The notes under the pieces: model-generated | The model's database searches: none | What the model was told of the DNA's origin: nothing | The model's input: the letters and a program-made list of their open reading frames with translations, nothing else | Assembly: GCA_958450365.1 (NCBI GenBank) | Contig: CAUEEP010000145.1 | Coordinates: forward strand, 310,001 to 374,000 | DNA length: 64,000 bases | Origin: Mesorhabditis belari | Lineage: Eukaryota; Nematoda; Chromadorea; Rhabditida; Rhabditidae | Reading direction: 5' to 3' | Position numbers and translations under genes: made by a program | Part shown: positions 23,050 through 33,900 of the stretch, piece by piece | How positions within the stretch are numbered: the first letter of the stretch is position 1 | Layout: the number at the start of each line of letters is the position of its first letter

Positions 23050-23743
23050 CAGGGTGACCGCAAAGTATAGCGACCACTTTTTGGAAAAGTATCTGGGAAA
23101 TGTCTAGTTTATTTCAAAAGTGGCAAGTGTTATCTAAAGAATTGTAGCCCTAATTCTCGGCAACATTTATCTACCAAAAACATCTCGATTTGACTTTTAC
23201 AACTCATTTAACAAGCGTTTGAATGAGCGCTAGTCGACATCTCTCCGGCAAATCTGTCATTTGGCCGCTTTTCTCTATTCAAAATTGTTAAGAAAAGCTT
23301 TTCAATACTTCTTCAATAACCAAAATTTAAGTTGATGCCAAGCTCTTTTTGGAGGAACAGGGGAAAAGGTAAAAATTGAGTATTTCCGATATTCAGTTCA
23401 TATGCGTATCTCGTTATATTAGCTGTTCAACTAAATCTGTTGAAAACATTTTTTGGATAAAATTACCACAAATTTGAATGAAAAAAAACTTTTCTGAATG
23501 AAATTTTTTAATGTAGAAAATGGTGAAAAATGGCAGATCGCCGGAGAGATCGCCGGAGAATAGTGCTCATTCAAGCGCTTGTTAAATGAGTTGTATAAGT
23601 CGAATCGAGAAGTTTTTGGTAGAAAAATGTTGCCGAGAATTAGGGCTACAATTCTCTATATAACATTTGCCACTTTTGCAATAAATTAAACATTTCCCAG
23701 CTACTTTTCCAAAAAGTTATCGCTATACTTTGCGGTCACTTTG
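23050..23743. mobile_element. Fold-back family C, complete copy
   Basis: 694 bp flanked by TA. It starts CAGGGTGACCGCAAAGTATA and ends with the near complement (TATACTTTGCGGTCACTTTG). The outer ~150-200 bp of each side are reverse complements, including a block at GCGCTTGTTAAATGAGTTGT. No transposase frame. TA flanks and CAG-type ends suggest mobilisation by a Tc1/mariner transposase. Confidence 0.85.
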
Positions 23744-23748
23744 TACTA

Positions 23749-24278
23749 TCAGGTTGGTGAATTGAAAACTGCTGGACTTTGAACTAGAATTTATTCAACA
23801 TAAAACCATGAATTTATTTCAAATAATTTCCATTATTATTGACGACTTCTGCCCATTTTACAGGCAATTTGCGGATTCCTCTTTCGTAGTAGGATTTTGA
23901 TTTGTGTGTGAGACAAGTGTAAGACTCAAAAATGGAGGACTGGAGATGTCCCAGTTTGAGCACTTTCTTCAAAAGAAACCCATTTTGGTGTCAATAGAAA
24001 AGTTGTAGAGAACCAAAAATAGGCTTATAGCCAAATTTCCAAAAAGATACACTTAGTAGTTTCGCTTAAAATGCAAGTTTTGTTGCAAGTTTTGTCAAAA
24101 TTCGTAAATTTGGCATTTCTTGAAAACCAGTTTCTGAATCATTCTGAAAATTTGGATATAAGCTTCATTTTTGTTTCTCTACAACTTTTCCATTGACACC
24201 AAAATGGGTTTCTTTTGAAGAAAGTGCTCAAACTGTCACATATGACAATAGCCCGCAGTTTTCAATTCACCAACCCAA
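23749..24278 (-). mobile_element. Non-autonomous mariner family B, copy 2
   Basis: 530 bp with TA flanks, inserted six bases from family C. The transposase tail is on the minus strand. Confidence 0.85.
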
Positions 24279-24285
24279 TAGATAT

Positions 24286-24545
24286 AAAAGAGCAGTGTCT
24301 GCCTGTTGAAAAGCTTTTCTTTACAATTTTGAATATAGAAAAGTGGCCAAATGGCAGATTGCCGGAGATGTTGACTAGCGCTCATTCAAGCGCTTGTTAA
24401 ATGGGTTCTATAAGTCCAAACGGGAAGTTTTTGGCAGATAAATGTTGCCGAGAATTAGGGCTACAATTCTTTAGATAACACTTGCCACTTTTGAAATAAA
24501 TTAAACATTTTCCAGCTACTTTTCCAAAAAGTTGTCGCTAGAATT
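24286..24545. mobile_element. Fold-back family C, partial copy
   Basis: Matches one arm of the complete element (GCGCTTGTTAAATGGGTTCT ... TTTCCAAAAAGTTGTCGCTA). With 23050-24278 this forms a nest directly upstream of the CUB-like gene. Confidence 0.75.
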
Positions 24546-24675
24546 AGGGCGTATAGTTAGAGCGGGTGAAAGCTAGCTCAAGACTGCGGTAGTGCTTGGA
24601 AATTAACGCTTTTTAGCAAACACATTACTATGAGGATCTCAAATCTTTCAGCAAATTCGATAATTTGATTTCTAG

Positions 24676-27600
24676 ACGCTCACCGTTTCACTCAATTGCC
24701 CGGATTGCCAAATTTACGTTGAATTCGAGGTCTCCGATGTTAACAACACCATTTTCTCTTTCACTTCGCCAACCCAGAATTACACGCAAGTTTTCAAGTT
24801 TTAAATTGGTAGTATGAAAAATTTAATGTGACAAATTTGATTTTAGTTATGATCAAGTCACTTCATCAGTTTGGTTTATCATTCCTGGACCGATCAGCTT
24901 GCTTACAAGTCTTGGTGTTGATGGAACGACTCCAACTTTCCTTGCTTCTTTCCGGTTATGGAACGGCGTGAATGGAGAAAGTTCGTTTAAAAAAAGTTGC
25001 TGAAAATTGTAAACTATTCAGCTGATTGGCAGCCAACGAATCTTCAATTGATCCCCGGTCAAAATGGGGCTATGAATACGGTTCCACTCGAGAATGGGAT
25101 TAGAAGTGTGACGCTGGTGATGGGCAGGGCTAGCTATGCGAATGTGAAACTCTTTGCCCCGACGGTGGGTTTGAAAAAAATTACAAGTTAGCTTGTAGTT
25201 ACTGCAAAATTCATTTACTTGTCTCATCAATTTGGAAAGCAAATTCAAAGCAAATGTGAAAGTGTGAAAGTGGAAAAGCTTTCGTGCTGTTCTTTTCATT
25301 TTGTTCTCAATTCAGTTCGATTCATTTTTTGATTCACTTTCAGTGAATCAATGGTGCGAAATCACAGGGGTTTTTCGGTAGAGAAACCTTAGGAAAATAA
25401 GTCATTTTATAGTGGTGAAGATGAGTCGAAACGCATCTTGTTAGTTGCTTTGATCTATTTCAAAAAGCAAACAGCTTACAACACTCGGGATTCCCAAGCC
25501 GTCTCCGATCCAAGTATTAACCAAGCTCAACTTGTTGGGTTTGAAAAAGACTTGTTGCTTGGGCTTGTTGCTTAACTTGACAGATCGGACGGGATGCAGT
25601 CTTTTCAACGTGGGATGGTCATAAGCGGCTGTTAGGCGGTGAAAGACGGTTCGAATAGTGAACGGGAGATCTTTTATCACCGAAGAGACGCGAGACGACA
25701 CGACCCTGTGCATCTTTCATATGTCTCGTAGAAAAAATCCGCACGCGGCCCTTCTAGATAGCATGATAGAGACCCACAAACTAGGTTTAGTTACCCAAGT
25801 TTGAGGTTAGCATTAGCCCCAAGACCCTGTAAAAGTGTCTTGTATCATTTTGGAACGCACGAAACAAATCCACAGGCAATCCGGCCCACTTGCCCAAGGC
25901 TGCAAATTTAGAACCCACTAATAACGGAAAAACTGATTCGATTTGTTATCCAACAAAATAACCTAGTGACAGTCACGAGACGACGCTGTGTGTACCCTTC
26001 ATTTGTCTTGTAGGAAAATTTGCCAACCAGCACACGGCCCTCCCTGATAGCGCGACAGACACCTCGAATTTCGATTTAATTACCCAAGTTTGAGGCTTTG
26101 TCCTGTCTTGAGGACTTGTCAAAAATGTCTTAAAAAATTCTGAAATGCTTCCCTAATAAAGGAGATGCAGAAATCAACTAAAAGTGTGAAATACGCTGAA
26201 GCTTTGATGCCTTAGAGGAGTAAAGAATTGGGAAAGAAAAGAAAAGAAAAGAATATTTTTATCTTTAACCTTAATCTCTGCAAACTAAGTATTATAATTT
26301 TAGGTTTCTCCGAATTGCTCAATTTCCGTTTTGGCCGGTCACATTCCGAGTTATTCAGCCAGAGATCGGCTCAAGATCTATGAATTCACGTAAAACCAAT
26401 ATTTTTACGTTTTAAAACTCCTTTAGAAATGACAACATTCCCATGTATCAATCGAGCTACGTCAGGACATCAGCATTCACTCTTTTGATCCAGGAGAATT
26501 GCACGGCCAGGATTATGTACTCTGTTTTAGATAAAGGTAAGAGATTTCCTTGGAATTCTTAAACTCCAAGCATTTAGCCACAATCATTGTTGATTCCTAT
26601 AAACCATCGAATGGGTTCAGCATGAGTTACGAATATTTGGAGCCGTTTGGAGAGACTGAGAATTTCACCGAGTCAATGGGTCACACGGGAATAAGCTTGA
26701 ATGGTTGAGGCCTTGAATGGTTGAGGCTTTATGGGAATAACCTGGTTGAGGCCTTGAATGGTTGAGGCTTGAATGGTTGAGGCCTTGAATGGTTGAGACT
26801 TTGAGCGAGCTGTTTTATAAATGAACATAACTTTAAAGTTACCGTACTTTGCCAGTTTTTTATATTAGGGTAAAACATAAGATCAGAATATAATAAAACA
26901 TAATATCGTTGGTTTTTCCTGAACTGAAGACATGTAATTTTTCAGAAACATATCCATTCCTCCCGATTGTGTTCACAGTGAAAGACGCGATGCTAAGCAA
27001 TGGTGGCTACCTGAACTTCCAAACAACCGACTACTCGGGGAATCAAATGGCTGCTAGCAAGTAAAAAAGCTGTATCAAATAATAAACATGCAACGTAATC
27101 CAATCTGATCCACGGACCGGTCCTGTCCAACATCAGACTGGACTGGCTGACGGGGTTGAGCTGAATGGACTGAAAGGACTTTATTTCAGTTCAATGGCTG
27201 ATTGGACTAAGGAATTGATAAACTGACCCATGTCTACTAAACAGTACATGATTCTGTTTTAACTATAAAATCTCAATTCGCATGATCAACTCATTGTCAA
27301 TCCAGTTTAGCCCAACACAGTCCAGCCCAGTCCAGCCCAGTCCAGCCCAGTCCAGCCCAGTCCAGCCCAGTCCAGCCCAGTCCATCCCAGTCCAGCCCAG
27401 TCCAGCCCAGTCCAGCCCAGTCCAGCCCAGTCCAGCCCAGTCCAGCCCAGTCCAGCCCAGTCTACAGGGATTCAATAATTACCTGGACTCGGTATTAAGT
27501 GTAACTCAACACTCAAATCTGCAATCATTTCACGCTTTGTTTTAATAGAAAATTTAACTATTTTTCTATGGTAGATTCTTAGACAAAAAAAGGACAAAAA

Positions 27601-29385
27601 AACCTTTTCTGCCTTTTTATAGAACTCTCTTCGTTGGCGGTGAAGAGTTGCTTGGCGCGGCATTTCTTTTTGGCGGCTTTTCATTTCCAGAAAAGATTGA
27701 ACATATAGCCGTTTACGAAATTCAGCCGCTAACGAATCATTCGTTAACGGCTGAATTTCGTAAACGACTACGACATATATACTAAACTGTCTATCAAGCA
27801 ATCCATTCAATTTCAAAATTCCAATTCAGCGTGAGCACCTCGATCAGCGGCTACATTTTGGGCGACATGTGGGGACAAACGTTCAAAGTTTGCCGACTTT
27901 AATAGCTTTTTTGCAAAACTTTTAGATTATCTGGAATCCTTCAACAACCCAGCAGAAAAAGGGCTACTTGGTTTGGTACACGATAAGAAATGAGACGATG
28001 TCAACAACAACGAGTACGGTGCAAAGCAGTATTGGTACGACGACGACTACAACTATGTCGACAACCACAACAACAATGAGAACTGGTTTGTTTCAAAAAC
28101 CTTCTATAAAACAGCAAAACTTTAAATGCTATTTAATAGACGTTCATTGGGTTAGCCAGTTCTAAGAAAATCGAGGCAAAACGCTCAAGTCAGAGTCAGA
28201 AAGCTCAAGTCACATTGTTCTATAATTTAGCTACGGTTTAAGTGACACAATAGTTTAATAGGATGTAGAAAAATTGTAGCATAAAGACTCGAGATTTAAG
28301 GGAAAGATTAACCTCAAGAATTTGGGCATGGTGAAAACCGAAATCGAAGCCGAAACTGTGTTCAAACTCTACTAAATTTTTCACTATTACTAAAACTTTC
28401 AAACCCTTATAAGCCATTTTCGAGATTGGCCTTCAAATTTGTCAAACAGCAAGCTAGCACATTTTGCCAAACAGCATATTTCTGACAGACCAGTCTTGGT
28501 GCCTCTGTAGCCTAGTGGATCAGACTCAGGCTCAGGCTTAGGCTCAGGCTCAGGCTTAAGCTTAGGCTTAGGCTTATGCTCAGGCTTAGACTCAGGCTCA
28601 GGTTTAGGCTTAGGCTCAGGCTCAGGCTTAGGCTCAGGCTTAGGCTTAGGCTCAGGCTTAGGCTTAGGCTTAGGCTTAGGCTTAGGCTCAGGCTTAGGCT
28701 TAGGCTTAGGGCTTAGGCTTAGGCTTAGGCTCAGGCTTAGACTCAGGCTCAGGCTTAGGCTTAGGCTTAGGCTTAGGCTTAGGCTTAACCGTGTTCAACC
28801 TGTAAGTCAGACCAGACCAGAGCCTGACCCTGGCCAAGTTAGGGTCTGGTCGATGGGCCCAGGACAGTCATAGTGGATTGGCTTGATAGTCGTCAGTCGT
28901 TGTTAGCCCAACTTTTTTCCCCTGGTTCGGATCCACTATCGATCAGACTCCATCTTTTTTTAGAAAAACACAAAATTACTTTTTTGATCAGTAATTTCTT
29001 TTCTTCAGTAATCAGTAATTCTACCAATTAGCGGATTTAGCTGTTATGTTGAAAGTTATGCACATTCAAAGCTTGAATCCTCATTCAAGACTCGCCCAAT
29101 ATGTACAATAAAGATTTTTTAGCCTCCACATCAAACGTGACCACTCAAACTCCAGCAACTGTCCCTTCTTCAGCAAATACAGCAATGACTGTCTCAATCA
29201 CGATCCCAATTTCCCCAGTTACTTCAAACGAAACAACTCCCACTGCGCTTCCAGTAAACAGTACTTCTGTGGGTTCAACGCTCCCCTCAAATCCACAATC
29301 TACAACAATAAAGATTGGCACCAGAATTTCTTTGATTTATTCATTACTGTTACTTGTTGTGATGAATAAGTTTTCCGGAATTTGA
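24676..29385 (+). CDS. CUB-like, Thr/Ser-rich, GPI-type surface protein (5' end not found)
   Basis: Ten exons: 24676-24797, 24847-24980, 25022-25164, 26304-26389, 26427-26536, 26578-26679, 26946-27060, 27830-27887, 27926-28085, 29123-29385. They join in phase to at least 430 aa. The N-terminal ~290 residues look like two beta-rich CUB-like units with sparse cysteines (NCPDC near 8-12, PNC near 138, ENC near 187) and several N-glycosylation sites. A Thr/Ser mucin-like stalk follows ([18 protein letters not shown]...), then a hydrophobic C-terminus ([13 protein letters not shown]), consistent with a GPI signal. CUB-like proteins of nematodes are secreted or surface proteins, some infection-induced; that role is only inferred. 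The signal-peptide exon is missing: a cluster of mobile elements lies just upstream, and ATG at 21774 (MLLLVFVLLP) does not fit the phase directly. The CUB-like call is moderate; the exon chain is firm. Confidence 0.7.
25473..25626 (-). pseudogene. 5S rRNA gene copy with internal insertion
   Basis: The minus strand begins GCTTATGACCATCCCACGTT, continues CATCCCGTCCGATCTG, and after AAGTTAAGCAAC has about 35 extra bases before GTTGAGCTTGG. It then resumes with ATACTTGGATCGGAGACGG and ends GTTGTAAGCT. Both ends and the internal control region are recognisably 5S. The insertion makes it 154 instead of about 119 bp, so it is probably not functional. Confidence 0.85.
25784..25885 (+). ncRNA. SL1 spliced-leader RNA gene copy (probable)
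   Basis: Positions 25784-25805 match the 22-nt SL1 leader with one change (A to G at position 7). They are followed directly by a GT donor and, 42 bp later, an Sm-type site in ATTTTGGAACG (25847-25857). It lies divergent from the 5S copy, the arrangement known from Caenorhabditis 5S/SL1 repeats. The end is approximate. Activity is uncertain because the leader is not perfect. Confidence 0.7.
26073..26150 (+). pseudogene. Second SL1 RNA copy, donor lost
   Basis: 26073-26094 matches the SL1 leader with one change (G to A at position 2), but the next bases are GC, not GT, so it could not be spliced normally. Upstream, 25975-26065 resembles the region before the first SL1 copy (CGAGACGAC ... TGTCTTGTAGGAAAA ... 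CACGGCCCT), so the promoter was duplicated with it. Confidence 0.75.
26695..26806. repeat. Minisatellite (TTGAATGGTTGAGGC)
   Basis: About seven irregular 15-bp units in an intron of the CUB-like gene. Confidence 0.85.
27301..27463. repeat. 10-bp minisatellite (CAGTCCAGCC)
   Basis: About 15 nearly perfect units within an intron of the CUB-like gene; they give long Pro/Ser/Gln or Gly/Trp frames that are artefacts. Confidence 0.95.
27704..27779. mobile_element. Minimal palindromic relative of the Ginger-like element
   Basis: An almost perfect hairpin (GCCGTTTACGAAATTCAGCC and complement) flanked by TATA. The right end has CTACGACA, matching the terminal CTACGACA of 36935-37436 and 45148-45924; the left end has lost about seven bases. 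Confidence 0.65.
28521..28787. repeat. Telomere-type array (TTAGGC/TCAGGC)n inside an intron
   Basis: About 43 hexamers, mostly TTAGGC (the nematode telomere repeat) mixed with TCAGGC. It lies in the last intron of the CUB-like gene, well away from any visible chromosome end. Confidence 0.95.
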
Positions 29386-29785
29386 TTGTTTGTTGACAAA
29401 TTGTAGATTCCAATGGAAAAATTGTGAGTCTTTTAAAGATTTTGTTGAATTTTGTATAGATTTTGATGTTATTTCAATTTAAAAGCATAAAATGATTTGA
29501 GAATTGCATTTAAACAGTTGTAAACTCTGAAAAGCTGAAATTGAATCCACCAGAAAGATTGCGTTTATCTTCTTTTGTGCACTTTAATCGATCACCGAGT
29601 TTTGATCTGCGAGTACGTTGCTGCAGGAAGGAAAGGAGAACGCGTAATGATTCCGAAGTGTACAGGGTGCGTCATAATTATTGCAACAAGATACTCAAGG
29701 CATTGCACACCAAGAAGTTTCACTGGAAGAAGATTTTTAAACAGAAATAGCTTTATTTAACAGTAACAAATAAGGAAACAAGAGA

Positions 29786-30070
29786 TCATTCGATATGACC
29801 GCCTTTTGCCTTGATAACAGCCCTTAATCGGTTCGGATATGCCTCCACTGCGGCCCGAATGTCATCTTGAGGAGTCGCCTTCCATCCTTTGGTCAAAGAC
29901 TTCTTCAAAGAATCCAAACTTGTGTGTTTTCGAGAGCAGACATTAGCCTCTAAGATTGCCCAAATGGAAAAGTCCATCACATTGAGATCCGGTGAGTTTG
30001 GAGGCCATTCATCCTTGGTGATCACTGAGGGGAAAGTTGGCCACACACCAGTCCTGAACCGTCTTCTTCG
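29786..30070 (-). pseudogene. C-terminal transposase fragment of the 29663-30650 element
   Basis: About 94 codons include the third catalytic motif region (WPPNSPDLNVMDFSIW), then SLDSLKKSLTKGW and RLRAVIKAKGGHIE before the stop. This is the ending typical of nematode maT-type transposases. The first two catalytic Asp regions are absent. Confidence 0.8.
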
Positions 30071-30164
30071 TGTGAGCGGGAGGCAATTAGGCAAGAATAA
30101 AGAAGATAGAACGCAACACAACAAAAAAGGGGGCAAAAAAAATAAGAAAGCTTAAAAAATAAGA

Positions 30165-30470
30165 AAGAGAAAGCCCGATCGCTCCGCGATCGGGCCATTT
30201 CGACCAATTTTTTTGGGTGTGTCAGGCCAGGCTGACGCCGGACTCGACCTCCGGTAAGATAGGATTTTTAATTTAAATTTTTTTGTCAAATGTGTGGTCG
30301 GCCGCGGCTGCCGCCGCGACACGACCTTGTAGCCCACCCACCCGTTTCACGCTCCCAGCTAGGCTTCGCCGCGGCCTCCGGCCGTAAGAAAGCAGGGCTA
30401 GGCCGGCGCAACCTCCGGTGGTAAGAAAGCAGTCCTAGGAATAGGAAATTGAACTACACGCCGTATTCCT
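30165..30470. other. GC-rich insert within the dead transposon
   Basis: Strongly GC-rich sequence (GGCCGCGGCTGCCGCCGCGA, a CGATCGCTCCGCGATCG palindrome and two copies of GGTAAGA(A)A-type blocks) unlike its AT-rich surroundings. No reading frame was recognised. Confidence 0.6.
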
Positions 30471-30692
30471 GTACCTTCCTTTGGGGACCAAGTCATTGAC
30501 TTGGGAAAACGGAATCGTCGACGATTCTGTATTCCTGGATCGTCGATCCAAGAAGATCTAAAAAAAATCAGAAAACAATAAGAAAGCTGTTTGGAAAACG
30601 GTCTTGTTGACTCTGGAAAACTCTTGTTGCAATAATTATGACGCATCCTGTATAAACAAATCTTTTAGCAGAAAGATTTTACAATTTTAAAG

Positions 30693-30734
30693 AATCTGTC
30701 TGAAAGCGGCGAGGATCTCCCTGGAAATGGAAAA
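30693..30734 (+). pseudogene. Relic of exon 2 of the downstream secreted gene
   Basis: Fourteen codons (NLSESGEDLPGNGK) between an AAAG acceptor-like and a GTAAAT donor-like site match NLSLDSDSGEDLPGDA from exon 2 at 31853-31925. This suggests a lost tandem paralogue. Confidence 0.6.
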
Positions 30735-30966
30735 GTAAATTTCTTGACAACTTAACGTTGCGAAATTTTCTTTTTTTGATAAACAGTTTCAATCTAAAAT
30801 TTGCCCAATGACAAATTTATCCAAATCTGATTCATCTGGCTGAAATGGAATCATGAAATGAAATGGGATGTTGAAAAAGAATTGCAGTAGACAAAATAAA
30901 ATCAGGCTTTAAATTTGAAATGAATCCGATATTGAGAGCTTCGATTTTTCATTTCGCTCATCACAA

Positions 30967-33900
30967 ATGGCTCAGCGAGTTCTCCTTGCTCTTTTCTGTT
31001 TGGCTGTTGGGATTTATGGTAAGTTTTTGAGTCTTTAATGTATTCTTTAATCAAATACCGTATTCTCTCTAATAGTAGTGCGGTATTTGAATCCGTTATT
31101 AGTTTTTAAAGAAAATTTATTACTTACCTATCTGTCGACAACTTTAGTGAGAATCCGCCCTAATTCGGACCCTCCTTTGAGCTGTATCCGGTTATCGTAA
31201 TCTCTCTAATAGTAGTGCACCCAGCCGAGCCGAGTTGATGACTATTTTACGGTTTCTAAGTTTTCGCAAAAGCTAAACACTCTAATCCCCCCACTAGATC
31301 TCATCATTAGCTACATTTTTCGACCCCACATCAATAGGTTCTAATAAGCGCTTTCGAGATTTCGAGCAATTTAGAGGACAATCAGGGTGCAATACTATTA
31401 GGCTGACGGTTTTCTAACATAACTTATCCCTTAAAACAATTTAAGAACGTTCAGGTTGAATCGGAAGAGTTCCGTTTGTTCAAAAGCCGGGTTCAGTTTG
31501 TCCTGATCTGCCTGGTCTTGTTTAAGTATCTAGACTTGGACTCTGACCTGGCCTGGCTTGCAGATGGTAAGATCCGAGTTGATGACTATTTTACGGTTTC
31601 TAAGTTTTCGCAGAAGCTCAACACTCTAATCCCCCCACTAGATCTCATCATTAGCTACATTTTTCGACCCCACATCGATAGGTTCTAATAAGCGCTTTCG
31701 AGATTTCGAGTAATTTAGGCAGCGCTCAGGGTGCACTACTATTAGAGAGAATACGGTAATGTTATTTTTGATCACATTAAAGTTTAAAGTAAACGTTTTT
31801 AAAGTATTCTGAAAAGATTTTTGATTCCTTTCCCTTACAAAACTCTTTTTAGCCGCTAAGTCGTCTAAGAATTTGAGCTTGGATTCGGACAGCGGCGAGG
31901 ATCTCCCTGGAGATGCTTTGTGCAAGTGAGGCTTTTATCTACTATATATAAAGGGACTATGACGTCTGTCTGTCCGTCTGTCTCGCCGTCTGTCTGTCCG
32001 TCGGTCTGTCTGTCCGTCGGTCCGTTCGTATGTCTCTCTGTCCGTACGTCTGTCTGTCCGTACGTCTGTCCGTACGTCTGTCTGTCTGTCTGTCCGTCTG
32101 TCCGTCTGTCCGTCTGTCTGTCCGCCTGTCTGTCTGTACGTCTGTCTGTCTGTATGTCTGTACGTCTGTCTATCTGTCTGTCTATCCGTACGTCTGTCCG
32201 TCTGTCTCTCCGTCTGTCTATCCGTATGTCTGTCCGTCCGTCTGTCTGTCCGTCTGTCCGTCCGTCTGTCTGGCCGTCTGTCTGTCCGTCCGTCTGTCCG
32301 TTTGTCTCTCCGTCCGTCTGTCTGTCTGTCTGTGCGCGCTACTCATCCCCCAGAGGACTATTTGCAATGATTTTTGCGCCGTTGAATAGAGAATTACATG
32401 TAGTTGTGCAACGTGCTTTTGGATTTTTTAAAACGCACAATTCGAGTCGCATGGGGAGGTCGAACTCGGATCGGGTTAGATTAGGTTAGGCGGGTTTCTC
32501 GGCTGGTTTTTAGAATAATTCAGCAATGAATAATAAAATTATTCAATTCTTTATAGGTATTGGAAGAGCGTCAAGGAGGTCAACAACGAGACATTCCCGT
32601 TGATTCCCGAAAAGGGACGAGAAAAATTGCGAAAAGATTTGCCGAAAATTCGCAAATACTATTGCTCAGGCAAAACGGTCGATGTGCTCAATGAAGGTAA
32701 AGCTTTCTTGAATTTTGAAATAAGCAAATAAGCAAATAAGCAAATTTAGTATTTCATTTTTTTTAAAGCGCCCTTACGTTCAAAAATGCGTCTTTGGTAT
32801 CAAAAAAAAGCTGAAATTCAGGGCTATTTTTTGATACCTAAGCGCGCATTGTAGCCTAAACCAGTGTCGAGAAACGCTCGTCCAAAGCTAAACTACGCAA
32901 CACTCCGCACCGTCATTATGGAGCTGGGGTACTATTACAGTATTTACGGCAGCAAATTCCAATGAAAATCTTCTAGCGAACTTTTCATATAAAACTTAAA
33001 GTTAAATCTTTGACAGCTTAAAGCCTAAAGCTGAAGCTGATCGTTGACAGATGGCATAAAATTATTCAAAACCTAAGCCCATTCTAGTGATTCCAATTCT
33101 CGACCGGTGCAACAAAACGGTTTTGGAGGAAACCTGGAACGTCACCTGTTTCCAGCCAAACTGGCTCGATATGATTGTCGATTGTCGGTCAGTTTTTAAA
33201 CTTTAAGTGATTTAAAAAATTAAATGAACTAAAGAATTGAGCAATGATAACAAATGCTTTCAAAATTCAGTGAAGTGGCCGCCTACTTCAATTGCCGGGC
33301 AAGCTATGGTGGAGCTGTTTGCGGAGGAGCCAAGGAGATCATCGCTTTCGCCAAATACTTCAACGTTCAGGTGAATAATTTGAAATTAAATTGAGAATGC
33401 AGTAGAAAAGATCGTTGACAGGATTGTTATTTTTACTGTAGTGAAATAGGAGATTTTATAGTCAGGAATATTTCGACCTTTGCCATTGCCAATCCAACTT
33501 TGAGCTCAAATATCTTGGTTCTAAGCTGTCCAATTTAAATAGTTTTTATACCAATCGACAGAGAAAGACTTGGCGCATCCAATGATACAAAGAATAATTA
33601 AATTGGACAGCTCAACACAAAGATATTTGAGCTCAAATCTAGATTACCAAAGAGAAAAGGGGCGTATGTCCCACCTGATTTGGGAAGATTTTATGATGTT
33701 ATTCGAAGCTGGCCCAAACTTGCCAAGCGTCAGGATCAATTTGTTCAAGAGATTGGGTCAGCCGTTTAAACCACAATCAGAGCTTGCTCAATCCTATTGT
33801 TAATCTCAAGTCACTGAGGTTAAAAGTGACTAAAATAAAGCTCTTGGCGATCTGAGTCGGCTCAAACTTTGACTTCAAAGCACTGACTTACAAAGATATT

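Larger units (their letters stand above)
29663..30650 (-). mobile_element. Truncated Tc1/mariner (maT-like) transposon
   Basis: TA-flanked 988-bp element with inverted ends CAGGGTGCGTCATAATTATT / complement (one mismatch). It keeps only the 3' part of the transposase, and its other half is replaced by unrelated GC-rich sequence. Confidence 0.85.

Noticed and set aside
27263..27545. Pro/Ser/Gln and Gly/Trp/Leu repeat frames
   Set aside because: They translate the CAGTCCAGCC minisatellite inside an intron.
31920..32489. Long Cys/Val/Ser/Pro-rich frames
   Set aside because: They are produced by the CTGT/CCGT simple-sequence array within an intron.
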